Source: CAZTZY01 sp964617765 (lineage in GTDB: Bacteria > Pseudomonadota > Gammaproteobacteria > Pseudomonadales > DT-91). From it: a stretch of 64,000 bases of DNA. The DNA lies in the NCBI GenBank assembly GCA_964617765.1, contig CAZTZY010000002.1, forward strand, positions 1 through 64,000, written 5' to 3'. The notes beneath the pieces were generated by a model, which saw only the letters and a program-made list of their open reading frames with translations, was not told the DNA's origin and ran no database searches. Of this stretch, positions 36,002 through 46,983 are shown one piece after another (the stretch's first letter is position 1; each line of letters starts with the position of its first letter). The translations under genes were made by a program, and so were the position numbers.

Positions 36002-38092
36002 ATGCAGCTAGCCGAAGTTTTCCAGACCATGATAAAACCTCCTCATCAGGCTGACAGCCTTGTTGATATTCTTCGCTATTGGACAGCCGAAAAGCCCAAT
36101 GCCGAGGTTTTCCGCTTTTATCCCCAAGGTGAAGGGGAATATACCCTGCATACCTTTAGTGAGTTTGATGCCCGCTGCCGCGCTATCGCCAGCCACTTGC
36201 AACCTTACAAGGGCAAACGCGCATTACTTTTATTCAATTCCGGCATGGAATTTCTGGAAGCCTTTTTTGGCTGTTTTTATGCTGGCGTTACTGCCGTACC
36301 CGCTTATCCACCACGAAAAAACCATAATCTCGGTCGCTTACAAGCCCTGGTTGCAGATTGCGCACCCAGCATTATTCTCAGTGCCGATAACGTCATGGCC
36401 ATGGCAAAACCCATTTGCGAAGAAGCCTTCTCTGCAGAAGCCAATGCGTTGCCCTGGTTAATTACCAATACCATTCCGAATAGCGATTCCGGCAAATACA
36501 TTGATCACTACCCCATTGGCCCTGAAATTGCCTTTTTACAGTACACTTCAGGCTCCACGGGAAAACCCAAAGGCGTCATGGTCAGTCATAGCAATTTGAT
36601 GACCAATATCCGCATGGCCGAAAAATCGTTTGCCCTGCCACCCCTGGCACGCTGTGTCAGTTGGTTACCCCTTTTCCATGACATGGGTTTGATTGGCGCG
36701 GTAATGACACCTATTTACTGGGGGTCTGGCTCTATTTTGATGCCTCCGGCAGCTTTCCTGCAAAAACCGTTACGCTGGTTAAAACTGATTGACGAACTGG
36801 GCAAACAGACGCCGATTGGCAGCCTGAACCCCAATTTTTGCTATCAACTCTGTGTGGATACCATTAGCGATGAAGAAGCGCGCAAACTCGATCTCAGCGC
36901 CTGGATCTTCGCTCTCAATGCGGCTGAACCGGTTCGTTCAAGCACCGTTGAAGCCTTTTTTGAAAAGTTTGGTCCGGCCGGGTTTACCCGTGAAGCACTT
37001 TCACCTTCATTTGGCATGGCTGAATGTACGGTTATGGCCACCTGCCGCCAAAAAGGTGATGAATTAGTAACCAAGCGTGTTTCCGGCCATAAAATCGCCG
37101 AAAACCAGTTTGTCGAAAAAGTGGATGGCAGCAGGGTGTTCGTCAGCTCTGGCACCAATTGTGAACCACAAATCCTGCGCATCGTAAATCCCGAAACACT
37201 GGAAGTACTGCCCGAAAACCACATCGGCGAAATCTGGCTGGGCGGCGCGCATATTGCCCAGGGTTATTGGGGATTGCCCGAGCTCAGCGACGAGACTTTT
37301 AAAGCGTATACACACGATGGCCAAGGGCCATTTATGCGTACCGGTGATTTTGGCACTTTAAGTGACAAACAGTTATTTGTAACGGGTCGCTTGAAGGATT
37401 TGTTGATTATCCGCGGACGCAATCACTACCCGCAAGATATTGAGTTTACTGCATCTAACGCTGACCCACGCTTGCATCTGGATAATGCCGCAGCATTCAC
37501 TGTGGATATTGATAACCAGGAAAAACTGGTGATCGTGCAGGAAGTGGAACGTACATCCATGAAAAACTTCGATGCCGCCAGCGCAGCTCACAGTATGCGT
37601 AATGCCATAGCACGCGAACACGGCATTGAAACTCATGCAATCGCTTTTATTCGTTTTGCCAGCATTCCCAAAACCACCAGTGGCAAAATCCAGCGTCGCG
37701 CCTGCAAACAACTGTTTTTAGATAACCAGCTCAACCTCATTGAACTATGGCAAGCACCGCAAAGTACCTCCAAACTACCGGCAAAACCTGCAAAAGCGCC
37801 GGAAGATATTTCCCAAAATGAACTTGAGCAATGGATAGTGCAATGGCTTGCCGCTAAAGCTAATGTGTCAGAAAAGCAAGTCCCTGTTGATGCTGCGATA
37901 GATGGCTTAGGCCTGGATTCTGTTGATCTTGTGCAATTAACAGGGGAATTATCAGCGTGGATAAAACAGCCTATTGATAATGTCATGATTTGGGAGCAAC
38001 CCCATATACAAGCTTTGGCAGAAACTATTTTACGACTGGCAAAAAACTCGCAGCCGTTAGAATCTTCAGAAGAAATTGATGGTTTTATTTAG
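36002..38092 (+). CDS. Fatty-acyl-AMP ligase fused to an acyl carrier protein (lipopeptide starter)
   Basis: FAAL activates a fatty acid as acyl-AMP and passes it to a carrier protein, supplying the lipid tail of a lipopeptide. The adenylation domain covers about 1-580: the FAAL hallmark VTAVPAYPPR, the ATP loop QYTSGSTGKPKGVMVSHSN, FGMAECTVMAT, MRTGDFG and TTSGKIQRRACK with the C-terminal lysine. The carrier domain (about 600-685) contains GLGLDSVDL with the phosphopantetheine serine S640. It is 696 residues long. The NRPS genes lie 2.1 kb downstream, with two unrelated-looking minus-strand genes in between. The acyl chain length cannot be read from sequence. Confidence 0.9.
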   Translation: MQLAEVFQTMIKPPHQADSLVDILRYWTAEKPNAEVFRFYPQGEGEYTLHTFSEFDARCRAIASHLQPYKGKRALLLFNSGMEFLEAFFGCFYAGVTAVPAYPPRKNHNLGRLQALVADCAPSIILSADNVMAMAKPICEEAFSAEANALPWLITNTIPNSDSGKYIDHYPIGPEIAFLQYTSGSTGKPKGVMVSHSNLMTNIRMAEKSFALPPLARCVSWLPLFHDMGLIGAVMTPIYWGSGSILMPPAAFLQKPLRWLKLIDELGKQTPIGSLNPNFCYQLCVDTISDEEARKLDLSAWIFALNAAEPVRSSTVEAFFEKFGPAGFTREALSPSFGMAECTVMATCRQKGDELVTKRVSGHKIAENQFVEKVDGSRVFVSSGTNCEPQILRIVNPETLEVLPENHIGEIWLGGAHIAQGYWGLPELSDETFKAYTHDGQGPFMRTGDFGTLSDKQLFVTGRLKDLLIIRGRNHYPQDIEFTASNADPRLHLDNAAAFTVDIDNQEKLVIVQEVERTSMKNFDAASAAHSMRNAIAREHGIETHAIAFIRFASIPKTTSGKIQRRACKQLFLDNQLNLIELWQAPQSTSKLPAKPAKAPEDISQNELEQWIVQWLAAKANVSEKQVPVDAAIDGLGLDSVDLVQLTGELSAWIKQPIDNVMIWEQPHIQALAETILRLAKNSQPLESSEEIDGFI

Positions 38093-38134
38093 GGGTGCGC
38101 TTAAGTACTGATTAAATGATTGTTACGCTGGCTT

Positions 38135-38668
38135 TCATTTAACGATATTTTTCTTGGCATATCTTTTTTGTCTTTTTCTCCAGGCATACATTACCGACAA
38201 ACGCCAAATACCATCCACCGCAAAAAACAGAAACGCCGCACAGCCAATTGCCAGTGCAAAACTACCCACAACAAAAGAACCTCCCACTGTTCCAATGCTG
38301 GATAACAGCCATTCAAAGTTGGCATGAAATTCCACATTCTGTGCAGATCGACCTAAAATCAATGCGCCAATATTATAACAAAGGTAAAAAATCGGTCCCA
38401 TGGTAAACGGATTGGTAATCCAGCACAGTGCAAAAGAAATAGGAACATTTACCCTGAAGAAAATTGCCAACGCAATCGCCAGCAAGGATTGAAAAGGCAT
38501 TGGCATTAAAGCAGCAAAAATTCCCACCGCAAATGCACCACGCGCAGAACGGCGATGCAAATGCCATAAATTATGATCATGCAGAAAACTGCCAAATACT
38601 GCGAGAGCCTTGTGACTCTTGATCACATCGGGATGCGGTAAAAACTTTTTGATGATCTTCTTAGGCAT
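38135..38668 (-). CDS. DUF2062 membrane protein
   Basis: Protein of 177 residues with a basic N terminus and three or four hydrophobic segments. RRSARGAFAVGIFAALMPMPFQSLLA and CWITNPFTMGPIFY are the DUF2062 signature. The function is unknown; the domain is often linked to cell-envelope or glycosyltransferase contexts. It is downstream of the CNNM-type gene (60 bases), both opposite to the NRPS genes. Confidence 0.85.
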   Translation of the reverse strand: MPKKIIKKFLPHPDVIKSHKALAVFGSFLHDHNLWHLHRRSARGAFAVGIFAALMPMPFQSLLAIALAIFFRVNVPISFALCWITNPFTMGPIFYLCYNIGALILGRSAQNVEFHANFEWLLSSIGTVGGSFVVGSFALAIGCAAFLFFAVDGIWRLSVMYAWRKRQKRYAKKNIVK

Positions 38669-38727
38669 ATTGGCCTTAATACAATTTTGTCATTTTCAGA
38701 AAGTGGGCCGTGTTTACAAAACACAAA

Positions 38728-40044
38728 CTACTCTTCAAGGTTATTATTTTCGATGGGTCGTAGAGTGCTGCTGAGTACTCTGGTTGCCAACATTTTATCG
38801 ATTCTTTTGCCATCCATATCGACAATTTCCAATTGCCAGTCAACCAAATGAATAATATCACCTGTTTTGGGCATTTTACCGAGCAAAAACATGACCAACC
38901 CATTTAAAGTTTCATAACTCTTGCTGTCTTCTTCGGGCAATGCCTGCAATTTAAGACAATCTTTCAAATCAATAACTGACAGCAAACCATCCAGTAAAAA
39001 CGAACCATCAGCACGCTGTATAACCATCAAATCTTCATCAGGAGTAAATTCACCGGTAACAACATCCATTAAATCCTGCAAGGTAACGATACCTTTAAAG
39101 TCTCCATATTCATCAATCACGAAGACCATTTGCGTGCCTGAAGAACGAAAATGCTCGATCAACTCCATTGCAGAAAGGCTTTCCGGCACATAATGACAAG
39201 GTTGGGCCAACCCCTCCAAATCTATTAAATGCCCTGCTATAGACTCTGCCAATAACTGTTTTGAAGATATAATCCCGATTAATTCATCAACCGACTGTCT
39301 GCAAACAGGGAATCGTGAATGGGGTGATTGTACGACTTTTTGTAAATTCTCAGCCAACGACAGGGACACATCCAGAAACATCACATCAGAACGCGGTACC
39401 ATTAGCGAAGCAATGGAACGTTCGTCCAGACGAAATACATTTTTCACCATGGCATGTTCACTATCTTCGATAGCACCAGAACTTGAACCCTCCTGTAACA
39501 TGGCCTGTATATCTTCATGAGTCACATTATCATCAGCAGTATGTGACAAGCCAAATACTTGCATAAAAGCATGGGTTGAACCTGATAATAACCAGACAAA
39601 CGGTTTGGTAATAATCGCCAGCATCAACATCGGCTTCGCAACCAGGCAGGCTATCGTTTCGGCATTCACTTGACCAATACGCTTTGGCACTAACTCGCCT
39701 ATTACAATAGAAACGTACGTCACTGTAAGAACCACTAATGCAGTAGATACAATACCGCTAATCTCGGCAGTCATTCCCCTGCCATGCAACCACAGGGAAA
39801 AAGGTTCCGCCAGAATCGCTTCACCATAAATACCGTTCAGGATACCAATCGAGGTAATACCAATTTGCACAGTCGACATAAACTGGGTGGGATTTTCAGC
39901 TAATTTAAGTGCAATATTGGCAGATGATTTTCCGCGATGAGCCAAGGCAGTAAGCCGAGATTTTCGGGAAGTCACAATAGCAATTTCCGACATGGCAAAA
40001 ATACCATTCAGAATGATCAACCCAACCAAAACCAAAACTTCCAT
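38728..40044 (-). CDS. CNNM/CorC-family (HlyC-type) membrane protein with CBS domains
   Basis: Magnesium or ion-homeostasis membrane protein of 438 residues. The layout is an N-terminal DUF21 transmembrane domain (about 1-190) with FAMSEIAIVTSRKSRL and VTYVSIVIGELVPKRIG, then a CBS pair (about 205-330, with MVPRSDVMFLDV and VTLQDLMDVVTGEF), and a C-terminal CorC/HlyC domain (about 345-425). Transport versus regulation is debated for this family. It lies divergent from NRPS 1, with 189 bases between them serving both promoters. Confidence 0.87.
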   Translation of the reverse strand: MEVLVLVGLIILNGIFAMSEIAIVTSRKSRLTALAHRGKSSANIALKLAENPTQFMSTVQIGITSIGILNGIYGEAILAEPFSLWLHGRGMTAEISGIVSTALVVLTVTYVSIVIGELVPKRIGQVNAETIACLVAKPMLMLAIITKPFVWLLSGSTHAFMQVFGLSHTADDNVTHEDIQAMLQEGSSSGAIEDSEHAMVKNVFRLDERSIASLMVPRSDVMFLDVSLSLAENLQKVVQSPHSRFPVCRQSVDELIGIISSKQLLAESIAGHLIDLEGLAQPCHYVPESLSAMELIEHFRSSGTQMVFVIDEYGDFKGIVTLQDLMDVVTGEFTPDEDLMVIQRADGSFLLDGLLSVIDLKDCLKLQALPEEDSKSYETLNGLVMFLLGKMPKTGDIIHLVDWQLEIVDMDGKRIDKMLATRVLSSTLRPIENNNLEE

Positions 40045-40233
40045 ACATACTCATTTGTGTTATTCCGGAATACCGGATTATAAACAACCTTGGCGAGATT
40101 TAGTCAAAAACCTGCATTTTCAGAATAAATAACACAGAAACAGGATATTAACATTCAAATATGATGCCGGCTTGATTATGCTTAGCCTTTATAAAAACAA
40201 TAAAATTCAAGTCTTTAGGTAATTGTATTTTTA

Positions 40234-43200
40234 ATGAGCAATATCGATTTATCGCAATTTTTACGTAATTTATGGCAACAGGGCGTGGAATTCTGGCTCG
40301 AAGCCGACCAATTACGTTTTCGTGGCAATAAAAACCTGGTCATTGGTGATACCTTAAGCCTGTTGCGCGACAATAAACAAGCCATCCTGGATATTATCAA
40401 AACCAGTCCGCAAGCCTATACGGGTTTTCCATTGAGCCATGGCCAGCGTGGCATTTATTTGATGCAAAATCTGGCTCCTGAAAGCGCAGCCTATAACCTC
40501 GCCTGTCTATTGCAACTCGATAATGATATTAACCTCGCTGTATTACAAAACAGCCTCGATTTTTTATTACAGCGCCATGCGCCCTTGCGCATGTCGATTC
40601 AAACCATTGATGGCCATCTGGCGCAACAAGTCAGTTATTCCCTGCCTTCGATTCTCACCATCACTGAAGTAGAAAATCTCACTACAGAACAACTTCAGCA
40701 ATGGGTCAATAAAGAAGCCGATAAGGCGTTCAATCTGGGCAATGAACCACTGATTCGCGCCAGGCTACTTATTAATCGTGCAGACTTGTCCTACCGCCTT
40801 CTATTAGTCGCGCATCACATTATTGCCGATTTCTGGGCAATGGATTTATTGGCAAAAGAATTAACCACTATTTATCAGGCCGGATTAACCGATAGCACAC
40901 CCAATCTCCCGGATATCGGTAAGTTGTATAAGGATTTTGTCGTTCAAGAACGCCAATGGCTTGACAGTGAGCAAGGCCTGGCTGCAAAAAACTACTGGAA
41001 TACAAAACTCAACCCATTGCCCGCAACACTGGAATTACCTACCGACTATAAACGCCCGCAACACCAGAGCTTCAAGGGTGCAGAACATCGCTTTGAGCTG
41101 GGCATTGCATTAACTGCACAATTAAAAGAACAGGCAAAAAATGCCCATGTAACACCGTTCATCTGGGCATTAAGTGTCTTCCAGATATTATTACACCGTT
41201 ATACCGGAGAAGATCGTATTACCATTGGTTCGCCAATGGCATGTCGAATGCAGCATGATTTTCAACTGCTGGCCGGGCACTTTACCAACCCTGTTATTAT
41301 CATGAGTGACTTTGGTAAAACTACCGCATTCAAGGAACTCATTGCCGACAATAAAGACCAGCTGCTGCAAGCGATGAAATATCAGGAATATCCATTACAA
41401 TGCCTGATGGAGGATTTACATCCACTACGTGACAATCCTTCAGCGCCGCTATTTAACGCCGTTATTTCCTGGAACCAGCTCATTGCCACGAACAAAAATA
41501 GTGATTCGGCATCACATCCAATGGTACAGGAAATACTGTTAACCGAGCAGCGTGGTGCTATATATGATCTCGTACTTACGGGGTATGACCGGGGCAATAA
41601 CATTGAACTGTCCTGGCGCTTTAATACCGATTTATTCAAACCTAGCAGTATCGAGCGCCTGAGCAACCATTTCTTGTTATTGCTGGAAAAAACATGCAGC
41701 AACAACAACTGCATTATAGGCCTACTGGACTTTCGTACCCAGCAGGAAAAAGATGTTACCCTGTTTTTGAATAATACTAGCAGGGATATCGCCACCAACG
41801 AAAGTCTCGCCAGTCTATTCAGGAATACTGCCCGCCAATATCCTGACTATATCGCTCTTAAAGACGGTGAAAAACACTATACCTATACCGAACTGGAAAC
41901 CCGCTCCAACCAATTGGCGAATTATCTGGTCAGTCAGGGCATAAAACCGAGTGACCATATTGCCTTATGTCTTTATCGATCACTCGATATGCTGACTGCA
42001 ATCCTGGCATCACTGAAAATGGGTTGTACCTATATCCCAATTGATAGTTCATACCCTAATGATCGTATTGCCTATATGGCCATGCAATCTGAAGCGCCCT
42101 TGCTGATCAGTAGCAAGGCGCTGACCGAAAAACTCTCGGATCTGGCCGTGCAGGCCCCCGGCACCGCCATACAACATGTTGAAGACATTAATATACTGCT
42201 TGACCCATACAGCCATGACTTCGCTCTTTACCAGGATGGCTATTGTGATGAAGATGATATCGCCTGTGTACTCTATACATCTGGCTCCACCGGAAAACCC
42301 AAAGGTGTAAAAACACCTCACCGGGCCATTATTCGCCTATGTACCAACACGAACCTTTTTACCTTTAAACCCGCTGATCGATTTTGTTATTTATCCAACA
42401 TCTCCTTTGATGCCACCAACATCGAAATCTGGGGCAGCTTCCTGAATGGTGGATGCCTGTTAAAAATTGATAACGATACCTTATTAAACCCTAAGCTGTT
42501 CAGCGATTTTATTGAACGCGAAAAACCGCAGGCGGCACTGATTACTACAGCCTTATTTAATGTATTTATCAGTTATAAACCCGATATATTCAGGCATTTC
42601 AACTACATATTTGTCGGTGGTGAAGCACTGGACATCAATCCGGTGCGCCGCTCTGTTGAACATGGCAAACCACAACACCTGCTGAACATTTATGGTCCAA
42701 CTGAAAATGGCACCATCAGCACCATCTACGACATCTTCGATGCCAACATCACGGATATCCCCATTGGTAAACCGATCAGCAATAGCCAGGTGTATGTACA
42801 TGACAAATACGGCATACCCACACCGTTCAATGTTCAAGGTGAAATATTTGTGGGGGGAGACGGCATTTCAACTGGCTACCTGAAACAACCGGAATTAACT
42901 GCAGAAAAATTTACGGCCGACCCGTACCGTGGCAAGGGTTTGTTATATGCCACCGGCGATTTGGGTTATTTCCGCGAAGATGGCGAACTGATGTATGCAG
43001 GCCGCCGGGATGACCAGGTAAAAATTCGCGGCTACCGCATTGAACTTGGCGAAATTGAACAAACCTTATCACAGCATCCACATATCAACGAATGCTGTGT
43101 TCTGATTAATAAAGATGCCGGCATAGCCACTATTCATGCCTATTATTCCAGTGATATCCAGCTCGATAACGCTAGTATTAAATCATTTTTGCGCCAATCA

Positions 43201-46200
43201 CTGCCGGAATTCATGATTCCATCAGCGACATTGCAAATGCCGGCAATGCCTATCAATCCCAATGGCAAGGTCGATAAAAAAGCACTGCCCGTCATCAAGC
43301 TGGAAAAACAGGCTGACTATACCGCGCCACGCAATAGTACCGAACAAACTATTGTGGCTATTTGGCAAACCCTGCTTAACCAGGACCACATCAGCATTTT
43401 TGATAACTTTTTTGAAATTGGCGGTCATTCACTATTAGCCATCAAAGTGGCTGGCGCACTGCAAGATGAATTACATACCGAAGTCAGCATGCGTATGTTG
43501 TTTGAACACCCGACCATTGCCGATTTAGCGCAAGTGATCTCTGAATCGCATACCGAGGCATTACCCGCCATCAGTATGACTACCGATAAAAAGAACATTC
43601 TCGCTGCATTAAGCCAGCAACGTTTATGGTTCCTGCAGCAGCTGAATCCGGCTTCTACTGCCTATAACATGCCCGTTGCGCTGCGTATTGTTAAATCCAT
43701 CGAACCTGCACATATTGAACAATGCCTGAAAACGCTAATCCAGCGCCATGAATCCCTGCGTACCAACTTTAGGGATAACAATGGCATCGCCTTTTTACAG
43801 GTTAACACGATAAATGACTGGGCTTTACCGCTTGTCGACCTGAGCCATTTGCCATCCGACGAAGCCGAACCGCAGGCTGAACAACTGCTGGGTCAACTCG
43901 CCCATCACTGTTTTGACCTCGCTAATGAACTATTATTTCGCGCGCTGTTAATTCGTCTTTCCGCTAACGAACATATTTTGGCATTCTGTTTACATCATAT
44001 TATTGCTGATGGTTTATCCATTGATATTCTGCTCGGTGAACTTGCACAATTATGGCAACAACCATCTCATGCTTTACCTGCGCTGGCTATCGACTATTCC
44101 GATTTTAGCGCCTGGCAACACCAATGGCTGAAAGGCGAAAAACGGAATACCCAGTTACTCTATTGGCAACAAGCATTAGCAGGCGCGCCTACCCTGCTGA
44201 ATTTGCCCACTGATAAACCGCGCCCCGCTGTACTGGGTCATGAAGGCGCAGAATTCCAGTTTACTATTCCGGCACTCACTGCGAATAAACTTAAGGCACT
44301 CAGCCAGCACAATGGCGCCACATTGTTCATGACTTTACTCGCGGCATATAGCCTGTTGCTTTCGCGCTACAGCCAGCAAAATACTATTTGTATCGGATTC
44401 CCTATTGCAGGACGCACACAGAATTCAACGGAACCGTTAGTTGGCCTGTTTGTGAACAACCTCATTGCACGTTGTAACCTTGAGCAAAACATCAGCATCA
44501 ACGACTACATCCAGCAGATTAAACAGACAACCATTAACGCTTATGCACATCAGGATCTTCCATTTGACATTATTATTGATGCCCTGAAAATCGAACGTTC
44601 GCTAAGCTATATTCCATTTTTACAAGCGTCATTTTCACTCGAAAACAGCCATTTCGCTGACAAGATCGCCCATACCATGGGTACTGATGTGCGTAATGAA
44701 CCTCTCGACTGGCATGTTGCCAAATACGATATTCACCTGTCATGTTTTGAAACCAGCAATCATCACCTGACCGCGACAATAGATTATAATACTGAATTGT
44801 TTGCGGCCGAGACCATAGAAAAAATCAGCAGGCATTATCTGGCATTACTGCAGGCCATGGTAGAAAGCCCGTCTACGCTGATTGATGACGTGCATTTTCT
44901 TTCCGACCTGGAATACCAGCAGCAAATGGATTTCAGTAACGGCTGGAATGCCACGCATTTTGAATATCCACCGGCTGAAAGCCTGCATGAATTATTTGAA
45001 GCACAAGCAAGCTCCACACCTAACGCCATCGCATTGCTTGATGACAACGAACAACTGAGTTATCAACAACTGAACGAAGCAGCCAACCAACTGGCACATC
45101 ACCTGATTAGCCTGGGCGTAACGCGTAACCAGCCAGTGGCTGTTTGCCTTGATCGCAGCGTGCATCTCTCCATTACACTCCTGGCCATTCTTAAAGCCGG
45201 TGGGGCGTATGTGCCATTGACGACCGACATCCCCGTTAACCGCATTGCCTTTATTTGCAACGATACCCAGGCCCGTATTTTTATCTGCAGCAAACAACTC
45301 GACATAACGGATATTGCCATCACTGCGACACGAATCAATATCGAGGATAACTCGCCATGGCTTCAACAAGTTATCACCAATCCAGCAGTAGGCATTCACA
45401 AGGAAGACCTGTTTAACATTATTTATACCTCCGGCTCTACCGGCAACCCCAAAGGTGTCATGGTGCCCCATCGCGGCATCATCAATCGCCTGCGCTGGAT
45501 GCAACATGCTTACCCGATTGGACTGCAAGATAAAGTGTTACAAAAAACGCCGTTTAACTTCGACGTCTCGGTATGGGAATTGTTCTGGCCACTACTGCAA
45601 GGCAGTGAATTGATTTTTGCCAAACCTGATGGCCATAAAGATCCTGAATACCTGCGCAACTGTATCAGGCAACACGGCATTACCACGCTGCACTTTGTAC
45701 CTTCCATGTTAGGTGCATTCTTGCAAACACCCGATATCAACCAGTGCTCTAGCCTGAAAAAGGTATTTACTTCCGGTGAAGCGCTGCAATTAACCCATAG
45801 CGAAACCTTCTTTCAACGCTTGCCACAGGCGGGTTTGTTCAACCTTTATGGGCCTACCGAAGCCTCTATCGACGTATCATTTTACAACTGCACACCGGCC
45901 GAAACACACTCATCGATAGCCATCGGCAAACCGATACACAACACCCAATTACATATTCTCGACAAAAACCTGAATATATTACCCATTGGTGTTGCCGGCG
46001 ATTTATATATCGGCGGTGAAGGCCTGACGTTAGGCTACTGGAACCAGCAGGAATTGACGCGCAACACTTTTATCGATAATCCATGGTTTACCCAAGGCCA
46101 TCCCAGTAAATATCTGTATAAAACCGGAGATGTTGCGCGTTATCGCAGCGATGGCAATATAGAATATCTGGGGCGTAGCGATCACCAGATAAAAATTCGT

Positions 46201-46803
46201 GGCTTGCGCGTAGAACTGGGTGAAATAGAAGCGGCTTTAGGCAAACAGACTGGCATCAAGGAATGTACGGTTATCCTTAAACAAACTGACCCGGCAAACC
46301 AACGTTTGATCGCCTATCTGCTGTCGGATATCCCCGATCTTGACACAACAGCGCTAACACAATCACTTAAAACCACACTGCCAGAATATATGATCCCTTC
46401 GGCTTTTGTCGTATTAACGCAATGGCCCCTTTCTGCCAATGGCAAGATAGATCGCAAACTTTTGCCTGAACCTGCATTCCATCCTGAAGATCATTACCAG
46501 GCACCGCGCAATGATACCGAGCAAATACTGGTCGATATCTGGGCTAATCTGTTAGGCGTGGAAAAAATTGGCATTCATGACAACTTTTTCGAGCTTGGTG
46601 GGCATTCCCTGTTAGCAACGCAAATGGCTTCGCGTATACGCACTGCACTAACCTGCACACTCGAACTGAAAGCGATTTTTGAATACCCGACGATTGCCGA
46701 ACTCGCCGTGCACTTGCTAGAGCAGGAAATACAAGCACTGGATATGGATGATGCCACTTTATTGGCACTGTTAAACGATCTGGAAAATGAAAAATCATTG
46801 TAG
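40234..46803 (+). CDS. Nonribosomal peptide synthetase 1: TubC-C-A-T-C-A(Ser)-T
   Basis: Two-module NRPS of 2189 residues. An N-terminal TubC-type docking domain (about 3-55, LRNLWQQGVEFWLEADQLRF) is followed by C1 (HHIIADF near 195), A1 (about 525-1010, YTSGSTGKPKGV), T1 (IGGHSLLAI near 1063), C2 (about 1126-1560, HHIIADG near 1255), A2 (about 1584-2080, YTSGSTGNPKGV) and T2 (LGGHSLLAT near 2123). A2 reads D-V-W-H-F-S-L-I-D-K in the ten pocket positions, essentially the EntF serine code. A1 reads D-A-I-T-F-G-I-T-I-K, which I cannot assign. Being first after FAAL-ACP, C1 would join the fatty acid to residue X. No E or TE domain is present. The ribosome site is weak (TAGGT). Confidence 0.92.
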   Translation: MSNIDLSQFLRNLWQQGVEFWLEADQLRFRGNKNLVIGDTLSLLRDNKQAILDIIKTSPQAYTGFPLSHGQRGIYLMQNLAPESAAYNLACLLQLDNDINLAVLQNSLDFLLQRHAPLRMSIQTIDGHLAQQVSYSLPSILTITEVENLTTEQLQQWVNKEADKAFNLGNEPLIRARLLINRADLSYRLLLVAHHIIADFWAMDLLAKELTTIYQAGLTDSTPNLPDIGKLYKDFVVQERQWLDSEQGLAAKNYWNTKLNPLPATLELPTDYKRPQHQSFKGAEHRFELGIALTAQLKEQAKNAHVTPFIWALSVFQILLHRYTGEDRITIGSPMACRMQHDFQLLAGHFTNPVIIMSDFGKTTAFKELIADNKDQLLQAMKYQEYPLQCLMEDLHPLRDNPSAPLFNAVISWNQLIATNKNSDSASHPMVQEILLTEQRGAIYDLVLTGYDRGNNIELSWRFNTDLFKPSSIERLSNHFLLLLEKTCSNNNCIIGLLDFRTQQEKDVTLFLNNTSRDIATNESLASLFRNTARQYPDYIALKDGEKHYTYTELETRSNQLANYLVSQGIKPSDHIALCLYRSLDMLTAILASLKMGCTYIPIDSSYPNDRIAYMAMQSEAPLLISSKALTEKLSDLAVQAPGTAIQHVEDINILLDPYSHDFALYQDGYCDEDDIACVLYTSGSTGKPKGVKTPHRAIIRLCTNTNLFTFKPADRFCYLSNISFDATNIEIWGSFLNGGCLLKIDNDTLLNPKLFSDFIEREKPQAALITTALFNVFISYKPDIFRHFNYIFVGGEALDINPVRRSVEHGKPQHLLNIYGPTENGTISTIYDIFDANITDIPIGKPISNSQVYVHDKYGIPTPFNVQGEIFVGGDGISTGYLKQPELTAEKFTADPYRGKGLLYATGDLGYFREDGELMYAGRRDDQVKIRGYRIELGEIEQTLSQHPHINECCVLINKDAGIATIHAYYSSDIQLDNASIKSFLRQSLPEFMIPSATLQMPAMPINPNGKVDKKALPVIKLEKQADYTAPRNSTEQTIVAIWQTLLNQDHISIFDNFFEIGGHSLLAIKVAGALQDELHTEVSMRMLFEHPTIADLAQVISESHTEALPAISMTTDKKNILAALSQQRLWFLQQLNPASTAYNMPVALRIVKSIEPAHIEQCLKTLIQRHESLRTNFRDNNGIAFLQVNTINDWALPLVDLSHLPSDEAEPQAEQLLGQLAHHCFDLANELLFRALLIRLSANEHILAFCLHHIIADGLSIDILLGELAQLWQQPSHALPALAIDYSDFSAWQHQWLKGEKRNTQLLYWQQALAGAPTLLNLPTDKPRPAVLGHEGAEFQFTIPALTANKLKALSQHNGATLFMTLLAAYSLLLSRYSQQNTICIGFPIAGRTQNSTEPLVGLFVNNLIARCNLEQNISINDYIQQIKQTTINAYAHQDLPFDIIIDALKIERSLSYIPFLQASFSLENSHFADKIAHTMGTDVRNEPLDWHVAKYDIHLSCFETSNHHLTATIDYNTELFAAETIEKISRHYLALLQAMVESPSTLIDDVHFLSDLEYQQQMDFSNGWNATHFEYPPAESLHELFEAQASSTPNAIALLDDNEQLSYQQLNEAANQLAHHLISLGVTRNQPVAVCLDRSVHLSITLLAILKAGGAYVPLTTDIPVNRIAFICNDTQARIFICSKQLDITDIAITATRINIEDNSPWLQQVITNPAVGIHKEDLFNIIYTSGSTGNPKGVMVPHRGIINRLRWMQHAYPIGLQDKVLQKTPFNFDVSVWELFWPLLQGSELIFAKPDGHKDPEYLRNCIRQHGITTLHFVPSMLGAFLQTPDINQCSSLKKVFTSGEALQLTHSETFFQRLPQAGLFNLYGPTEASIDVSFYNCTPAETHSSIAIGKPIHNTQLHILDKNLNILPIGVAGDLYIGGEGLTLGYWNQQELTRNTFIDNPWFTQGHPSKYLYKTGDVARYRSDGNIEYLGRSDHQIKIRGLRVELGEIEAALGKQTGIKECTVILKQTDPANQRLIAYLLSDIPDLDTTALTQSLKTTLPEYMIPSAFVVLTQWPLSANGKIDRKLLPEPAFHPEDHYQAPRNDTEQILVDIWANLLGVEKIGIHDNFFELGGHSLLATQMASRIRTALTCTLELKAIFEYPTIAELAVHLLEQEIQALDMDDATLLALLNDLENEKSL

Positions 46804-46983
46804 CGGAGCAACTCATTCGCCACTTTAATTGCCATCAACGCATTCCATAGTTTGGCCGCGCATGAATGGTGCCGCGAAGATGTCCTTTTTGAGTGAATAT
46901 TACCGATATTTAACCCGACCACTCCAGAGTATTTTTCGCAACTTCAACTACACTCATAGTCTTGAACGGAAAAAGGATTTAAA

